Part shown: in pieces, positions 9,686 to 20,455 of the stretch
Layout of the letters: each line of letters begins with the position of its first letter
Position numbering within the stretch: the first letter of the stretch is position 1
Assembly: GCF_004340905.1 (NCBI RefSeq)
Contig: NZ_SLXD01000013.1
Span: 1-64,000 of the forward strand
Reading direction: 5' to 3'
Length of the DNA: 64,000 nt
Source: Rubrivivax gelatinosus
GTDB lineage: Bacteria > Pseudomonadota > Gammaproteobacteria > Burkholderiales > Burkholderiaceae_C
Made by a program: the position numbers and the translations under genes
Notes under the pieces: generated by a model
Seen by the model: the letters and a program-made list of their open reading frames with translations, nothing else
The model's database searches: none
Told to the model about the DNA's origin: nothing

Positions 9686-9771
9686 GGCGGCTCGCGGCGG
9701 GTCAGGACAGGCGGCGCGCGCCCACCGGCCGGCCGGCCGTGCTCGGGCACGCGTCGCAGCGGTTCACGCCG

Positions 9772-10815
9772 TCACTCGGACGTGAAGATGCTTCCCAGGC
9801 GCTCCATGCGCTCCAGCGCCATCCCGCAGCCGCGCACGACGCAGGTCAGCGGGTCTTCGGCGACGAGCACCGGCAGGCCGGTCTCCTCGGCGAGCAGGCG
9901 GTCCAGGTCGCGCAGCAGCGCGCCGCCGCCGGTGAGCATCATGCCGCGCTCGGCGATGTCGGCGCCCAGTTCCGGCGGCGTCTGCTCGAGCGCGTTCTTC
10001 ACCGCGCTGACCATCTGGTTCAGCGGGTCGGTCAGCGCCTCGAGGATCTCGTTGGAGCTGATCGTGAAGCTGCGCGGCACGCCTTCGGAGAGGTTGCGGC
10101 CCTTGACCTCCATCTCCTTGACCTCGGAGCCGGGGAAGGCGCTGCCGATGTTCTTCTTGATCGCCTCGGCCGTGGGCTCGCCGATCAACATGCCGTAGTT
10201 GCGGCGGATGTAGTTGATGATCGACTCGTCGAACTTGTCGCCGCCGACGCGGATCGAGCCCTTGTAGACCATGCCGCCGAGCGAGATGACGCCGACTTCG
10301 GTGGTGCCGCCGCCGATGTCGACGACCATCGAGCCCGAGGCTTCGGACACCGGCAGGCCGGCGCCGATGGCCGCGGCCATCGGTTCTTCGATCAGGTAGA
10401 CGTCCGAGGCACCGGCGCCGAGCGCCGACTCGCGGATCGCGCGGCGCTCGACCTGGGTCGAGCCGCAGGGCACGCAGATGATGATCCGGGGGCTGGGCCG
10501 CGTCATCGAACGCGGATGGACCATCTTGATGAACTGCTTCAACATCTGCTCGGTCACCGTGAAGTCGGCGATCACGCCGTCCTTCATGGGCCGGATGGCC
10601 TCGATGTTGCCGGGCACCTTGCCGAGCATGGCCTTGGCTTCGGCGCCGACGGCCTGGATGGTCTTCTTGCCATTCGGGCCGCCTTCGTGGCGGATGGCGA
10701 CGACGGACGGCTCGTCGAGCACGATCCCCTTGCCGCGCACGTAGATCAGCGTGTTGGCGGTGCCGAGGTCGATCGCGAGGTCCGTCGAGAAATAGCGACG
10801 CAGGGAGGCGAACAT
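9772..10815 (-). CDS. mreB: Actin-like cytoskeletal protein MreB
   Basis: A 347-residue MreB with the amphipathic N-terminal membrane anchor (MFASLRRYFSTDLAIDLGT), phosphate 1 motif DLGTANTLIY, phosphate 2 motif VVDIGGGTTEVGVISLGG and the adenosine motif LTGGGALLRDLD. It forms membrane-bound filaments that direct lateral wall synthesis. It is the first gene of the operon and is transcribed away from gatC; the 174-bp space between them must hold both promoters. Confidence 0.98.
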   Translation of the reverse strand: MFASLRRYFSTDLAIDLGTANTLIYVRGKGIVLDEPSVVAIRHEGGPNGKKTIQAVGAEAKAMLGKVPGNIEAIRPMKDGVIADFTVTEQMLKQFIKMVHPRSMTRPSPRIIICVPCGSTQVERRAIRESALGAGASDVYLIEEPMAAAIGAGLPVSEASGSMVVDIGGGTTEVGVISLGGMVYKGSIRVGGDKFDESIINYIRRNYGMLIGEPTAEAIKKNIGSAFPGSEVKEMEVKGRNLSEGVPRSFTISSNEILEALTDPLNQMVSAVKNALEQTPPELGADIAERGMMLTGGGALLRDLDRLLAEETGLPVLVAEDPLTCVVRGCGMALERMERLGSIFTSE

Positions 10816-10928
10816 GTGGGGAGACGGCGGTCGGTAGGCGGCTGGATCGAAGGGCTCGAGCCCGGCGCCTGGAGCGCGGGCGACGCATCGCTCGGCCGGC
10901 TACCGACGAGGCATGTGGGGTAACCATA

Positions 10929-10970
10929 GATAATACCTGATCGCCCCCCGCGCTTGCCCTTGGGCAAGCG
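10929..10970 (+). promoter_or_regulatory. gatCAB leader: -10-like box and 20-bp dyad
   Basis: A GATAAT -10-like hexamer (10929-10934) lies in the mreB-gatC spacer. It is followed by a perfect dyad of CGCTTGCCC, TT and GGGCAAGCG (10951-10970), ending 20 bp before the gatC ATG. The dyad would lie in the initially transcribed leader, so it could be an operator or an RNA hairpin affecting gatC translation. No known consensus is matched. Confidence 0.5.
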
Positions 10971-10989
10971 CCCATTTGCACCTGTTTCC

Positions 10990-11289
10990 ATGGCCCTCAC
11001 ACCGCAGGACGTGAGCCGCATCGCGCATCTGGCGCGGCTCGAGCTTCAGCCCGACGAAGAGCAGCGCATGCTCGCGCAACTCAACGACTTCTTCGGCATC
11101 GTCGAGAAGATGAGCGCGGTCGACACCAGCGGCGTGGAGCCGCTGTACACGCCGCTGTCGGCGGTACAGGAGGTCGCGCTGCGCCTGCGCGAAGACCGCG
11201 TCACCGAGACCGACGAGCGCGAGGCCAACCAGCGCAGCGCCCCGGCCGTCGACGACGGCCTGTTTCTCGTGCCGAAGGTGATCGAATGA
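10990..11289 (+). CDS. gatC: Asp-tRNA(Asn)/Glu-tRNA(Gln) amidotransferase subunit C
   Basis: A 99-residue GatC beginning MALTPQDVSRIAHLARLEL, with the family's middle FFGIVEKMSAVDTSGVEPLYTP and C-terminal LREDRVTETD segments. It is a belt-like subunit that stabilises GatA against GatB. The start at 10990 was chosen because an upstream in-frame start would add only MPLGKRPFAPVS, which overlaps the leader dyad. Its stop overlaps the gatA start (ATGA). Confidence 0.96.
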   Translation: MALTPQDVSRIAHLARLELQPDEEQRMLAQLNDFFGIVEKMSAVDTSGVEPLYTPLSAVQEVALRLREDRVTETDEREANQRSAPAVDDGLFLVPKVIE

Positions 11290-12773
11290 GCGCCGCGCTG
11301 CACCGGCTGGGCGTGGCCGAAACCGCCCGCGCGCTGCGCGCCAGGGACTTCTCCAGCGTCGAGCTGGTGCAGGAACTGCTGGCCCGCGCCGACGCCCACC
11401 GCGCGCTCGGCGCCTTCCTGTCGCTGGACGCCGAGGGCGCACTGGCCACCGCCCGCGCCGCCGACGCCGCGCTCGCCGCCGGCGGCGCCCCGGCGCTGGC
11501 CGGCGTGCCGATCGCGCACAAGGACATCTTCGTCACGAAGGACCAGCCGAGCACCGCCGGCTCGAAGATGCTGGCCGGCTACGCGAGCCCCTTCGACGCC
11601 ACCGTCGTCGCCCGGCTGAAGGCCGCCGGCACCGTGACGCTGGGCAAGCTCAACTGCGACGAGTTCGCGATGGGCTCGGCCAACGAGAACTCGGCCTACG
11701 GCGCGGTGCACAACCCCTGGGACACGACACGTGTGCCCGGCGGCTCGTCGGGCGGCTCGGCCGCCGCGGTCGCCGCGCGCCTGGTGGCCGCCGCCACCGG
11801 CACCGACACCGGCGGCTCGATCCGCCAGCCGGCCAGCTTCTGCGGCATCACCGGCATCAAGCCGACCTATGGCGTGTGCTCGCGCTACGGCATGATCGCC
11901 TTCGCCTCCAGCCTGGACCAGGCCGGCCCGATGGCGCGTTCGGCCGAGGACTGCGCGCTGCTGCTGTCGGCGATGAGCGGCTTCGACGAACGCGACGCGA
12001 CCAGCGCCGAACGCCCGCCGCAGGACTACCACGCGCAGATGCTCGCGCCGCGCGACGGCGCCAGCGCCACCCGCCCGCTCGAGGGCCTGCGCATCGGCCT
12101 GCCGCGCGAGTTCTTCCCCGAAGGCCTGTCGGCCGACGTCGACGCCGCGGTGCGCGGCGCGCTCGCCGAGCTGGAAAAGCTGGGCGCGACGCTGGTCGAC
12201 GTCAGCCTGCCGCGCACCGAACTGGCGATTCCCGTCTACTACATCATCGCCCCGGCCGAAGCGAGCTCCAACCTGTCGCGTTTCGACGGCGTGAAGTTCG
12301 GCCACCGCGCAGCGGACTACGCCGACCTGCTCGACATGTACAAGAAGACGCGCGCCGAAGGCTTCGGGCCCGAGGTCAAGCGCCGCATCATGATCGGCAC
12401 CTACGTGCTCAGCCACGGCTACTACGACGCCTATTACCTGCAGGCGCAGAAGCTGCGCCGCATGATCGCCGACGACTTCCAGGCCGCCTTGCGCGACTGC
12501 GACCTGATCGCCGGCCCGGTGGCGCCGACCGTCGCCTGGCAGCTGGGCGAACAGGGCGACCCGCTGCAGGCCTATCTGGCGGACATCTTCACGCTGCCCG
12601 CCAGCCTGGCCGGCCTGCCCGGCATGAGCGTGCCGGCCGGCACCGGCGCCCACGGCCTGCCGGTGGGGCTGCAGCTGATCGGCAACTACTTCGATGAAGG
12701 CCGGCTGCTGCACGCCGCGCACGCGCTTCAGCAAGCGACCGACTTCCACACCCGCGCCCCGGCCGGGATCTGA
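11286..12773 (+). CDS. gatA: Asp-tRNA(Asn)/Glu-tRNA(Gln) amidotransferase subunit A
   Basis: A 495-residue amidase-signature enzyme. The Ser-cisSer-Lys triad is seen in AHKDIF (Lys), the GGSSGGSAAAVAA stretch and TDTGGSIRQPA (nucleophilic Ser). It hydrolyses glutamine and channels ammonia to GatB, completing misacylated Asp-tRNA(Asn) or Glu-tRNA(Gln). It is the middle gene of the gatCAB operon, coupled to gatC by a 4-bp overlap and 4 bp from gatB. Confidence 0.98.
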   Translation: MSAALHRLGVAETARALRARDFSSVELVQELLARADAHRALGAFLSLDAEGALATARAADAALAAGGAPALAGVPIAHKDIFVTKDQPSTAGSKMLAGYASPFDATVVARLKAAGTVTLGKLNCDEFAMGSANENSAYGAVHNPWDTTRVPGGSSGGSAAAVAARLVAAATGTDTGGSIRQPASFCGITGIKPTYGVCSRYGMIAFASSLDQAGPMARSAEDCALLLSAMSGFDERDATSAERPPQDYHAQMLAPRDGASATRPLEGLRIGLPREFFPEGLSADVDAAVRGALAELEKLGATLVDVSLPRTELAIPVYYIIAPAEASSNLSRFDGVKFGHRAADYADLLDMYKKTRAEGFGPEVKRRIMIGTYVLSHGYYDAYYLQAQKLRRMIADDFQAALRDCDLIAGPVAPTVAWQLGEQGDPLQAYLADIFTLPASLAGLPGMSVPAGTGAHGLPVGLQLIGNYFDEGRLLHAAHALQQATDFHTRAPAGI

Positions 12774-12777
12774 TCCG

Positions 12778-14229
<1,452 letters not shown>

Positions 14230-14243
14230 CGGGGCGCGGCGCC

Positions 14244-14951
14244 TCAGCGCGCCGGCGCCGACGAGGTTTCGGCCGGGATCGGCCCGAGCGTTCCGGGCCG
14301 CGCACCGGCCCACAGGCGGCGCAGGCGGTCGAGTTCGGCGTCGTAGAGCCTGTTGATGCGCACCAGCTCGGCTTCCTGGTTGGCCATCGCCGCGCGCTGC
14401 GCCTCGGTCGCCGCGTCGTTGGCGTCGAGCGACTGGCGCAGCTTGGGCGGCAGCGGCTTGCCGGGATAGAACTCGGCTTCGTCGAGCATCGGCTTGCGGT
14501 CTGACGCGAGCAGCTTCAGGCGCTGCTCGGACGCCCGGATCGCGACGCGCACGGTGTCCAGTGCCGCCTCGCGGGCCCGCTGGTGCGCTTCTTCGTTCGG
14601 GTAGCGCGCCATGAGGTTGCGGTCGCGCCGCGCGGCGTCGGCCTGGGCGGCGCGGGCCTCGGCGGCGCGGCGCTCGCGCGCCTCGATCTCGGCGCGCTCG
14701 TCGGCCGTCGGCGTCGGCGGCACGACCCGGCGCAGCGAGCCGTCGCGGTTGAGCAGGCGCTGCTCGCGTGCGACGCATTCGGGGATCGGGCGGTCCGAGG
14801 TGATCTTGCGGCCGTTGTCGTCGATGCAGGTATAGATGCCGTCGGCACTGCGCGACGAGGGCTGCGGCGTGGCGGCCAGCACGCCACCGGCCAGCGACGC
14901 GAGGGCCGCGATCAGCCAGCGTGCGGGGGCAAGAGGCCCGGGCCCCGCCAT
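14244..14951 (-). CDS. Exported DUF4124-type protein
   Basis: A 235-residue protein with a signal peptide (helix WLIAALASLAGGVLA, cleavage probably near ATP). A DUF4124-like segment follows, with IYTCIDDNGRKITSDRPIPEC containing two cysteines, and then a long charged helical region rich in Ala, Arg and Glu (about residues 80-190), probably coiled coil. Members are envelope proteins of unknown role found throughout betaproteobacteria. It begins directly at the pyrE stop (no gap), so it is probably cotranscribed with pyrE. Confidence 0.82.
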   Translation of the reverse strand: MAGPGPLAPARWLIAALASLAGGVLAATPQPSSRSADGIYTCIDDNGRKITSDRPIPECVAREQRLLNRDGSLRRVVPPTPTADERAEIEARERRAAEARAAQADAARRDRNLMARYPNEEAHQRAREAALDTVRVAIRASEQRLKLLASDRKPMLDEAEFYPGKPLPPKLRQSLDANDAATEAQRAAMANQEAELVRINRLYDAELDRLRRLWAGARPGTLGPIPAETSSAPAR

Positions 14952-15623
14952 TCAGACCCCGTAGCGCTCGCGATAGGCCTGCACGGCCGGCGCGTGCTGC
15001 TCGAGCGCGGGGTCGGCGCCGGAACGCAGGTAGGCCAGCAGGTCGGCCAGCGTGGCGACCGCGACGACCTCCAGCCCGAGTTTCGAACGCACCGCCTGCA
15101 CGGCCGACAGCTCGGCGTCGCGGCCGTCGGCGTCGGTCGCCTTCTCCTGGCGGTCCAGCGCGATCGCGACGCCGCAGGGCGTCGCGCCGGCGGCGCGGAT
15201 CATCGCGATCGACTCGCGCACCGAGGTGCCGGCGGAGATCACGTCGTCGACGATCAGCACGCGCCCGGCGACCGGCGCGCCGACCAGCGTGCCGCCTTCG
15301 CCATGGTCCTTGGCTTCCTTGCGGTTGTAGGCGAAGGGCAGGTTGCGGCCTTCGCGCGCGAGCTCGATGGCGATCGCCGCGGCCAGCGTGATGCCCTTGT
15401 AGGCCGGGCCGAAGAGCATGTCGAACTCGAGCCCGCTGGCCAGCAGCCGGCGTGCATAGAATGAAGCGAGACGGCCCAGCTTGGCGCCGTCGTCGAACAG
15501 CCCGGCATTGAAGAAGTAGGGCGACAGCCGCCCGGCCTTCGTACGGAACTCGCCGAAGCGCAGCACGCCGGCCTCGACCGAGAACTTCACGAAGTCTTGT
15601 GCCAGGGCGTCGGGGGCGTTCAT
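14952..15623 (-). CDS. pyrE: Orotate phosphoribosyltransferase
   Basis: A 223-residue type I phosphoribosyltransferase with the PRPP loop VLIVDDVISAGTS, the FGPAYKGITLA motif and FNAGLFDDGAKLG. It makes OMP from orotate and PRPP in pyrimidine synthesis. Two starts are possible: ATG at 15621-15623 (MNAPDAL) has AAGGA 8 nt upstream and is preferred; ATG at 15630-15632 adds MTS. The start lies 12 bp from the divergent exonuclease III start, so the pyrE ribosome-binding site and promoter must lie inside or across that gene. Confidence 0.96.
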   Translation of the reverse strand: MNAPDALAQDFVKFSVEAGVLRFGEFRTKAGRLSPYFFNAGLFDDGAKLGRLASFYARRLLASGLEFDMLFGPAYKGITLAAAIAIELAREGRNLPFAYNRKEAKDHGEGGTLVGAPVAGRVLIVDDVISAGTSVRESIAMIRAAGATPCGVAIALDRQEKATDADGRDAELSAVQAVRSKLGLEVVAVATLADLLAYLRSGADPALEQHAPAVQAYRERYGV

Positions 15624-15635
15624 GGAGGTCATCCT

Positions 15636-16421
15636 TTGGGTTTTCGGCTGGTCACTCTCAACCTGAACGGCATCCGTTCGGCGGCGAACAAAGGTCTTCT
15701 CGATTGGGCCGACGCAGCGGCCGCAGATTGTATGGGGGTGCAGGAAGTCAAGGCGCAGGCCGCCGACGTGGCCGGACGCTTCGAACGGGTGGGGGGCCTG
15801 GACGGACACTTCCACTTCGCCCAGAAGAAGGGCTATTCGGGTGTCGGCCTGTACACGCGCCACGAGCCGAGCGACGTGCTCGCCGGCTTCGACGGTGGCG
15901 AGTTCGACACCGAGGGGCGCTGGATCGAACTGCGCTTCGACAAGCCAGGGCGGCGGCTGTCGATCATCAGCTGCTACTTTCCCAGCGGCTCCAGCGGCGA
16001 GGAACGCCAGGCCGCGAAGTACCGTTTCCTCGACGCGCTGCAGCCGCACCTGATGGCGCTGAAGGCCGAACGCGAGTTCATTCTCGTGGGCGACGTCAAC
16101 ATCGCGCACAAGGAAATCGACCTGAAGAACTGGCGCGGCAACCAGAAGAACAGCGGCTTCCTGCCCGAGGAGCGCGCCTGGATGACGAGGCTGCTGGACA
16201 GCGGCGTCGTCGACGTCTTCCGACGCCTGAACCCGAACCCCGAGCAGTACACGTGGTGGAGCAACCGCGGCCAGGCCTGGGCCAAGAACGTGGGCTGGCG
16301 GCTGGACTACCACCTGGCCACACCGGCGCTGGCCGAGACCGCGCGGCGCGAGCAGATCTTCCTCGCCCAGCGTTTCTCGGACCACGCGCCGCTGACGATC
16401 GACTACGACTTCACGCTCTGA
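15636..16421 (+). CDS. xth: Exodeoxyribonuclease III / AP endonuclease
   Basis: A 261-residue exonuclease III-family enzyme with NLNGIRSAANKG, the metal-binding Glu in QEVKAQ, YSGVGLY, GDVNIAHKEIDLKN, RLDYHLA and SDHAPLTIDYDF. It cleaves at abasic sites and removes 3' blocking groups. No ATG is available at the family start. TTG at 15636-15638 is placed 6 nt after a perfect GGAGGT and gives GFRLVTLNLNG, so this rare start is chosen; an earlier TTG at 15597 would run through pyrE. The start abuts the divergent pyrE. Confidence 0.93.
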   Translation: MGFRLVTLNLNGIRSAANKGLLDWADAAAADCMGVQEVKAQAADVAGRFERVGGLDGHFHFAQKKGYSGVGLYTRHEPSDVLAGFDGGEFDTEGRWIELRFDKPGRRLSIISCYFPSGSSGEERQAAKYRFLDALQPHLMALKAEREFILVGDVNIAHKEIDLKNWRGNQKNSGFLPEERAWMTRLLDSGVVDVFRRLNPNPEQYTWWSNRGQAWAKNVGWRLDYHLATPALAETARREQIFLAQRFSDHAPLTIDYDFTL

Positions 16422-16630
16422 GTCCGTACGTCGACCCCATAAACGCTCATTCGGGCGGTGGATACGATGTAGGTCAAACACACTGACAGGTCCACGGGCA
16501 GAATGTAAAGCGCGAACAGAGGCAGGAGGCGGGCACGCAGAGCCCGCAGCATTACCCGCCCATCCGCGCCGTACCCAGGGGAGGAAGTCACCGCCGACCC
16601 GCCATCGTTTCAAACGACTGACGAAAGGCG
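16422..16630. other. Intergenic leader of the LuxR-type gene
   Basis: This 209-bp gap is less GC-rich than its surroundings and presumably carries the promoter of the downstream regulator. A GCGGGC-acgcaga-GCCCGC stem-loop lies at 16529-16547. A short minus-strand reading frame across it has no family resemblance or ribosome-binding site. I find no RNA gene here. Confidence 0.4.
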
Positions 16631-17356
16631 ATGACCATGCTTGAACGGCAGCCTGCCGCACGCTCCGCCACGCCGCCGCTGTTGCCGCGCTCGATGACCG
16701 AGCGCACGCCGACCGGCGGATGGGCCCGTTGTCTGGGCCTGATGCTCGACGAGATCGACTACGGCCTGCTGCTGCTCGACGCCAACGGCATCGTGCGCTG
16801 GCGCAACGACCGCGCCCAGGCCGAACTCGACGACGCCCATCCGCTGCAGATCAGCGCCGGCCATCTGGGCGCCCAGCTGCCCGAGGACGCCGCACGGCTG
16901 GCCGCGGCGGTGGCCGACGCCGCCCAGCGCGGCACGCGCGAGATGCTGACGCTGGGGGCCGGCCGCCAGCGTGTCACGCTGGCTGTCGTGCCGCTGGCTC
17001 CCGATGCGCTCGACGGCCACCCCGCGACGATGCTGCTGCTGGGCAAGCGCCAGGTCTGCGAGGATCTGTCGGTGCGCGGCTTCGCGCGGGCGCACCGGCT
17101 GACGCCGGCCGAGACGCGGGTGCTCGAAGCCCTGTGCGCCGGCGTCGCGCCGCAGAAGTTCGCCGAACACCAGGGCGTGCGCATCTCCACCGTACGCACC
17201 CAGATCGGCAGCATCCGCGAGAAGACCGGCGCGCGCAGCATCCGTTCGCTGGTACGCATGGTCGCGCTGCTGCCGCCGATGGTGCCGGCGCTGCGCGGGG
17301 TGGTCTTCGAGCCGATGGAGCGCTGGCCGCTGGAGCGGACCACCGACGCCGCCTGA
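16631..17356 (+). CDS. LuxR-family transcriptional regulator with PAS-like N-terminus
   Basis: A 241-residue protein. Residues about 35-140 look like a PAS-type sensor (LDEIDYGLLLLDANGIVRWRNDRA is typical of a PAS start). Residues about 155-215 form a LuxR-type helix-turn-helix (LTPAETRVLEALCAG ... STVRTQIGSIREKTGARS). It has neither a receiver domain nor an autoinducer-binding domain, so it is probably a one-component regulator. AAAGG precedes the ATG closely. Neighbours do not reveal its targets. A second in-frame ATG two codons in is possible. Confidence 0.85.
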   Translation: MTMLERQPAARSATPPLLPRSMTERTPTGGWARCLGLMLDEIDYGLLLLDANGIVRWRNDRAQAELDDAHPLQISAGHLGAQLPEDAARLAAAVADAAQRGTREMLTLGAGRQRVTLAVVPLAPDALDGHPATMLLLGKRQVCEDLSVRGFARAHRLTPAETRVLEALCAGVAPQKFAEHQGVRISTVRTQIGSIREKTGARSIRSLVRMVALLPPMVPALRGVVFEPMERWPLERTTDAA

Positions 17357-17375
17357 AGGCGGCGGGCCCGGCGCG

Positions 17376-18302
<927 letters not shown>

Positions 18303-18364
18303 GGGGCGTCGGACCCGGCTGCCAGCGCCGGGGTTCCGCGTGCGGATTCTAGGAGGCGGCCAGG

Positions 18365-19942
18365 TCAGTCGTCGGCAATGCCGGCGATCGTGGGGTCGAC
18401 CTCCAGCGCCCGCACGCTGTCGCGCAACCAGATCAGCATCAGCAGCGCCGGCGCGGCCAGCACCGTGCTCAGCACGAAGAAACTCGGCCAGCCGATGCTC
18501 TCGGCCAGTACACCCGCCAGCGGCCCGACCCAGACGCGGCCAACGGCGGCGAAAGCCGACAGCAGCGCGTACTGCGTCGCCGTGAAACGCTGGTTGCACA
18601 GGCTCATCAGGAAGGCGACGAAGGCCGCGGTGCCCATGCCGCCGGAGATGTTCTCGAAGGCGACGACCATCAGCAGCCCGCCGTCGACCGGCGTCGGCTG
18701 CGCCAGCTGCACGAAGCCCCAGTCGAAGGCCGGGATCAGCAGCCCGGGCAGCGCGCCCTTGCCGTGCACCGCCAGCCACCAGAAGCCGAGGTTGCTCGCC
18801 ATCTGCAGCACGCCGAAGACGAGCAGCGAGCGCCACAGCCCCAGGCGCAGCATCAGCGCGCCGCCGACCAGGGCGCCGGCGATCGTCAGCCACAGCCCAA
18901 TCAGCTTGTTGACGACGCCGACCTCGGCCGAGCCGAAGGCCATGGCCTTCAGCAGGAAGGGCGTCATCAGCGAGCCGGCGAAGGCGTCGCCCAGCTTGTA
19001 GAGCACGATGAACAGCAGGAAGGCCGCCGCGCCCCGCTGCGAGAAGTAGCTGCGCAGGCCGCCGAGCAGGGTCTCGAAACGCGCCGCCCGGGCCGCCCAG
19101 CCGGCCAGCGGCAGCGTGAAGGCCAGGCCCATCATCAGCACGGCGAGCTCGAGCCAGCGCGTCTGCAGCGTCGGCGCCATCGCGCTGGCGGCCAGCAAGG
19201 CGCCGAACAGCGCCTGCGCCACCGCGGCGCCGAAACGGTCGGTCAGCAGGACACCGGCAGCCACCGCCGCCAGCACGGCGACGAAGCCGACAAGGTCGTT
19301 GCGCGCGAGCGTGGTCTGCCGCGGCGCCGACTTCAGCCGCGGCAGCGCCAGCGCCGACAGCACGGCCAGCGCCACCATCAGCCCGGCCATGAAGCGGTAG
19401 ACCTCGGGCCAGGTCCAGCCGCCGCCCTGGCCGGGATCGGTCCAGATCAGCGCGATGCCACCCGACAGGATCATCGCCAGCCGGTAGCCCATGACGTTCA
19501 GCGACGCACCCAGGCCGCGCTCGCGATGCTCGAGCAGGTCGGTCCGGTAGGCGTCGATGACGACGTCCTGGGACGCCGACACGAACGCCACCAGCACGGC
19601 CAGCAGCGCGAAGGCGCGGATCGACGCCGAAGGCGAGGTGGTCGACAACGCGTACAGCACGCCGCCCAGTCCCAGCTGCGTCAGCACCAGCCAGCCGCGC
19701 CGCCGCCCCAGGCCGGGAAGCTCGAAGCGGTCCATCAGCGGCGCCCAGAGGAACTTGAAGGTGTAGGGCAGCCCGACGAGGCTGAGGAAACCGATGGTCG
19801 CCAGGTCGATGCCGTCGGTCGTCAGCCAGGCCTGCATGGCCTGGCCGGTCAGGGCCAGCGGCAGGCCCGAGGCGAAACCGAGCAGGGTGACGACGAGCAG
19901 GCGCTGCAGCGCGGCGGCGCGCTGCGCCAGCGGAGAAGGCAT
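18365..19942 (-). CDS. ampG: AmpG-like MFS muropeptide permease
   Basis: A 525-residue major-facilitator protein with about 12-14 membrane helices. It starts LLVVTLLGFASGLPLALTGQAMQAWL and has FLWAPLMDRF, SASQDVVIDAYRTDLL and GLGASLNVMGYR, all typical of the AmpG/SLC33 branch. AmpG imports anhydro-muropeptides for wall recycling and so influences AmpC induction. It is transcribed alone, 62 bp from the M48 gene. Confidence 0.88.
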   Translation of the reverse strand: MPSPLAQRAAALQRLLVVTLLGFASGLPLALTGQAMQAWLTTDGIDLATIGFLSLVGLPYTFKFLWAPLMDRFELPGLGRRRGWLVLTQLGLGGVLYALSTTSPSASIRAFALLAVLVAFVSASQDVVIDAYRTDLLEHRERGLGASLNVMGYRLAMILSGGIALIWTDPGQGGGWTWPEVYRFMAGLMVALAVLSALALPRLKSAPRQTTLARNDLVGFVAVLAAVAAGVLLTDRFGAAVAQALFGALLAASAMAPTLQTRWLELAVLMMGLAFTLPLAGWAARAARFETLLGGLRSYFSQRGAAAFLLFIVLYKLGDAFAGSLMTPFLLKAMAFGSAEVGVVNKLIGLWLTIAGALVGGALMLRLGLWRSLLVFGVLQMASNLGFWWLAVHGKGALPGLLIPAFDWGFVQLAQPTPVDGGLLMVVAFENISGGMGTAAFVAFLMSLCNQRFTATQYALLSAFAAVGRVWVGPLAGVLAESIGWPSFFVLSTVLAAPALLMLIWLRDSVRALEVDPTIAGIADD

Positions 19943-20008
19943 CGGCGGATTCTAGGAGGCGGCCACGCGGGCCTTGATGGGGCGGCGGCCCGCCCTCAGA
20001 TCGTGAAC

Positions 20009-20443
20009 ATGGACCACCCGATCCACCTGCGCTGCCCGCATTGCGAGGCCATGAACCGCCTGCCCGCCGCCCGCCTGGGCGAGGCGCCGAACTGCGGCCG
20101 CTGCGGCCGGCCGCTGCTCGACGGCCGCCCGGTCGAACTGGGTGACGCCGACTTCGACGCCGCCGTCGGCGCCCACCCGCTGCCGGTGCTGGTGGACTTC
20201 TGGGCGCCCTGGTGCGGGCCCTGCCGGGCGATGGCGCCGGCCTTCGAGCAGGCCGGGCGGGCGCTTGCCGGGCGGGCGCTGCTGGTCAAGGTCAACAGCG
20301 ACGAGAACCCTCAGTTGGCGGCGCGCTTCGGCATCCGCAGCATCCCGACGCTGATCCGGCTGGAGAACGGGCGCGAGACCCACCGCCACAGCGGCGCGAT
20401 CCCCGCGCAAGCGATCCAGCAGTTCGCACGCGCGGCCCTGTAA
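20009..20443 (+). CDS. trxC: Thioredoxin 2 with N-terminal zinc ribbon
   Basis: A 144-residue protein. Two CxxC pairs (CPHC and CGRC) in the first about 40 residues form the zinc-binding extension typical of TrxC. The thioredoxin fold follows with active site DFWAPWCGPCR (about residue 70) and cis-proline RSIPTL. It reduces protein disulfides in the cytoplasm. ATG at 20009 is favoured; GTG two codons upstream is an alternative. It is convergent with the acyltransferase gene (12 bp between stops). Confidence 0.95.
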   Translation: MDHPIHLRCPHCEAMNRLPAARLGEAPNCGRCGRPLLDGRPVELGDADFDAAVGAHPLPVLVDFWAPWCGPCRAMAPAFEQAGRALAGRALLVKVNSDENPQLAARFGIRSIPTLIRLENGRETHRHSGAIPAQAIQQFARAAL

Positions 20444-20455
20444 GCCGCGGCGGAA

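Noticed and set aside
16403..16591. Small minus-strand frame before the LuxR-type gene
   Set aside because: It overlaps the end of the exonuclease gene, has no ribosome-binding site and no resemblance to a family.
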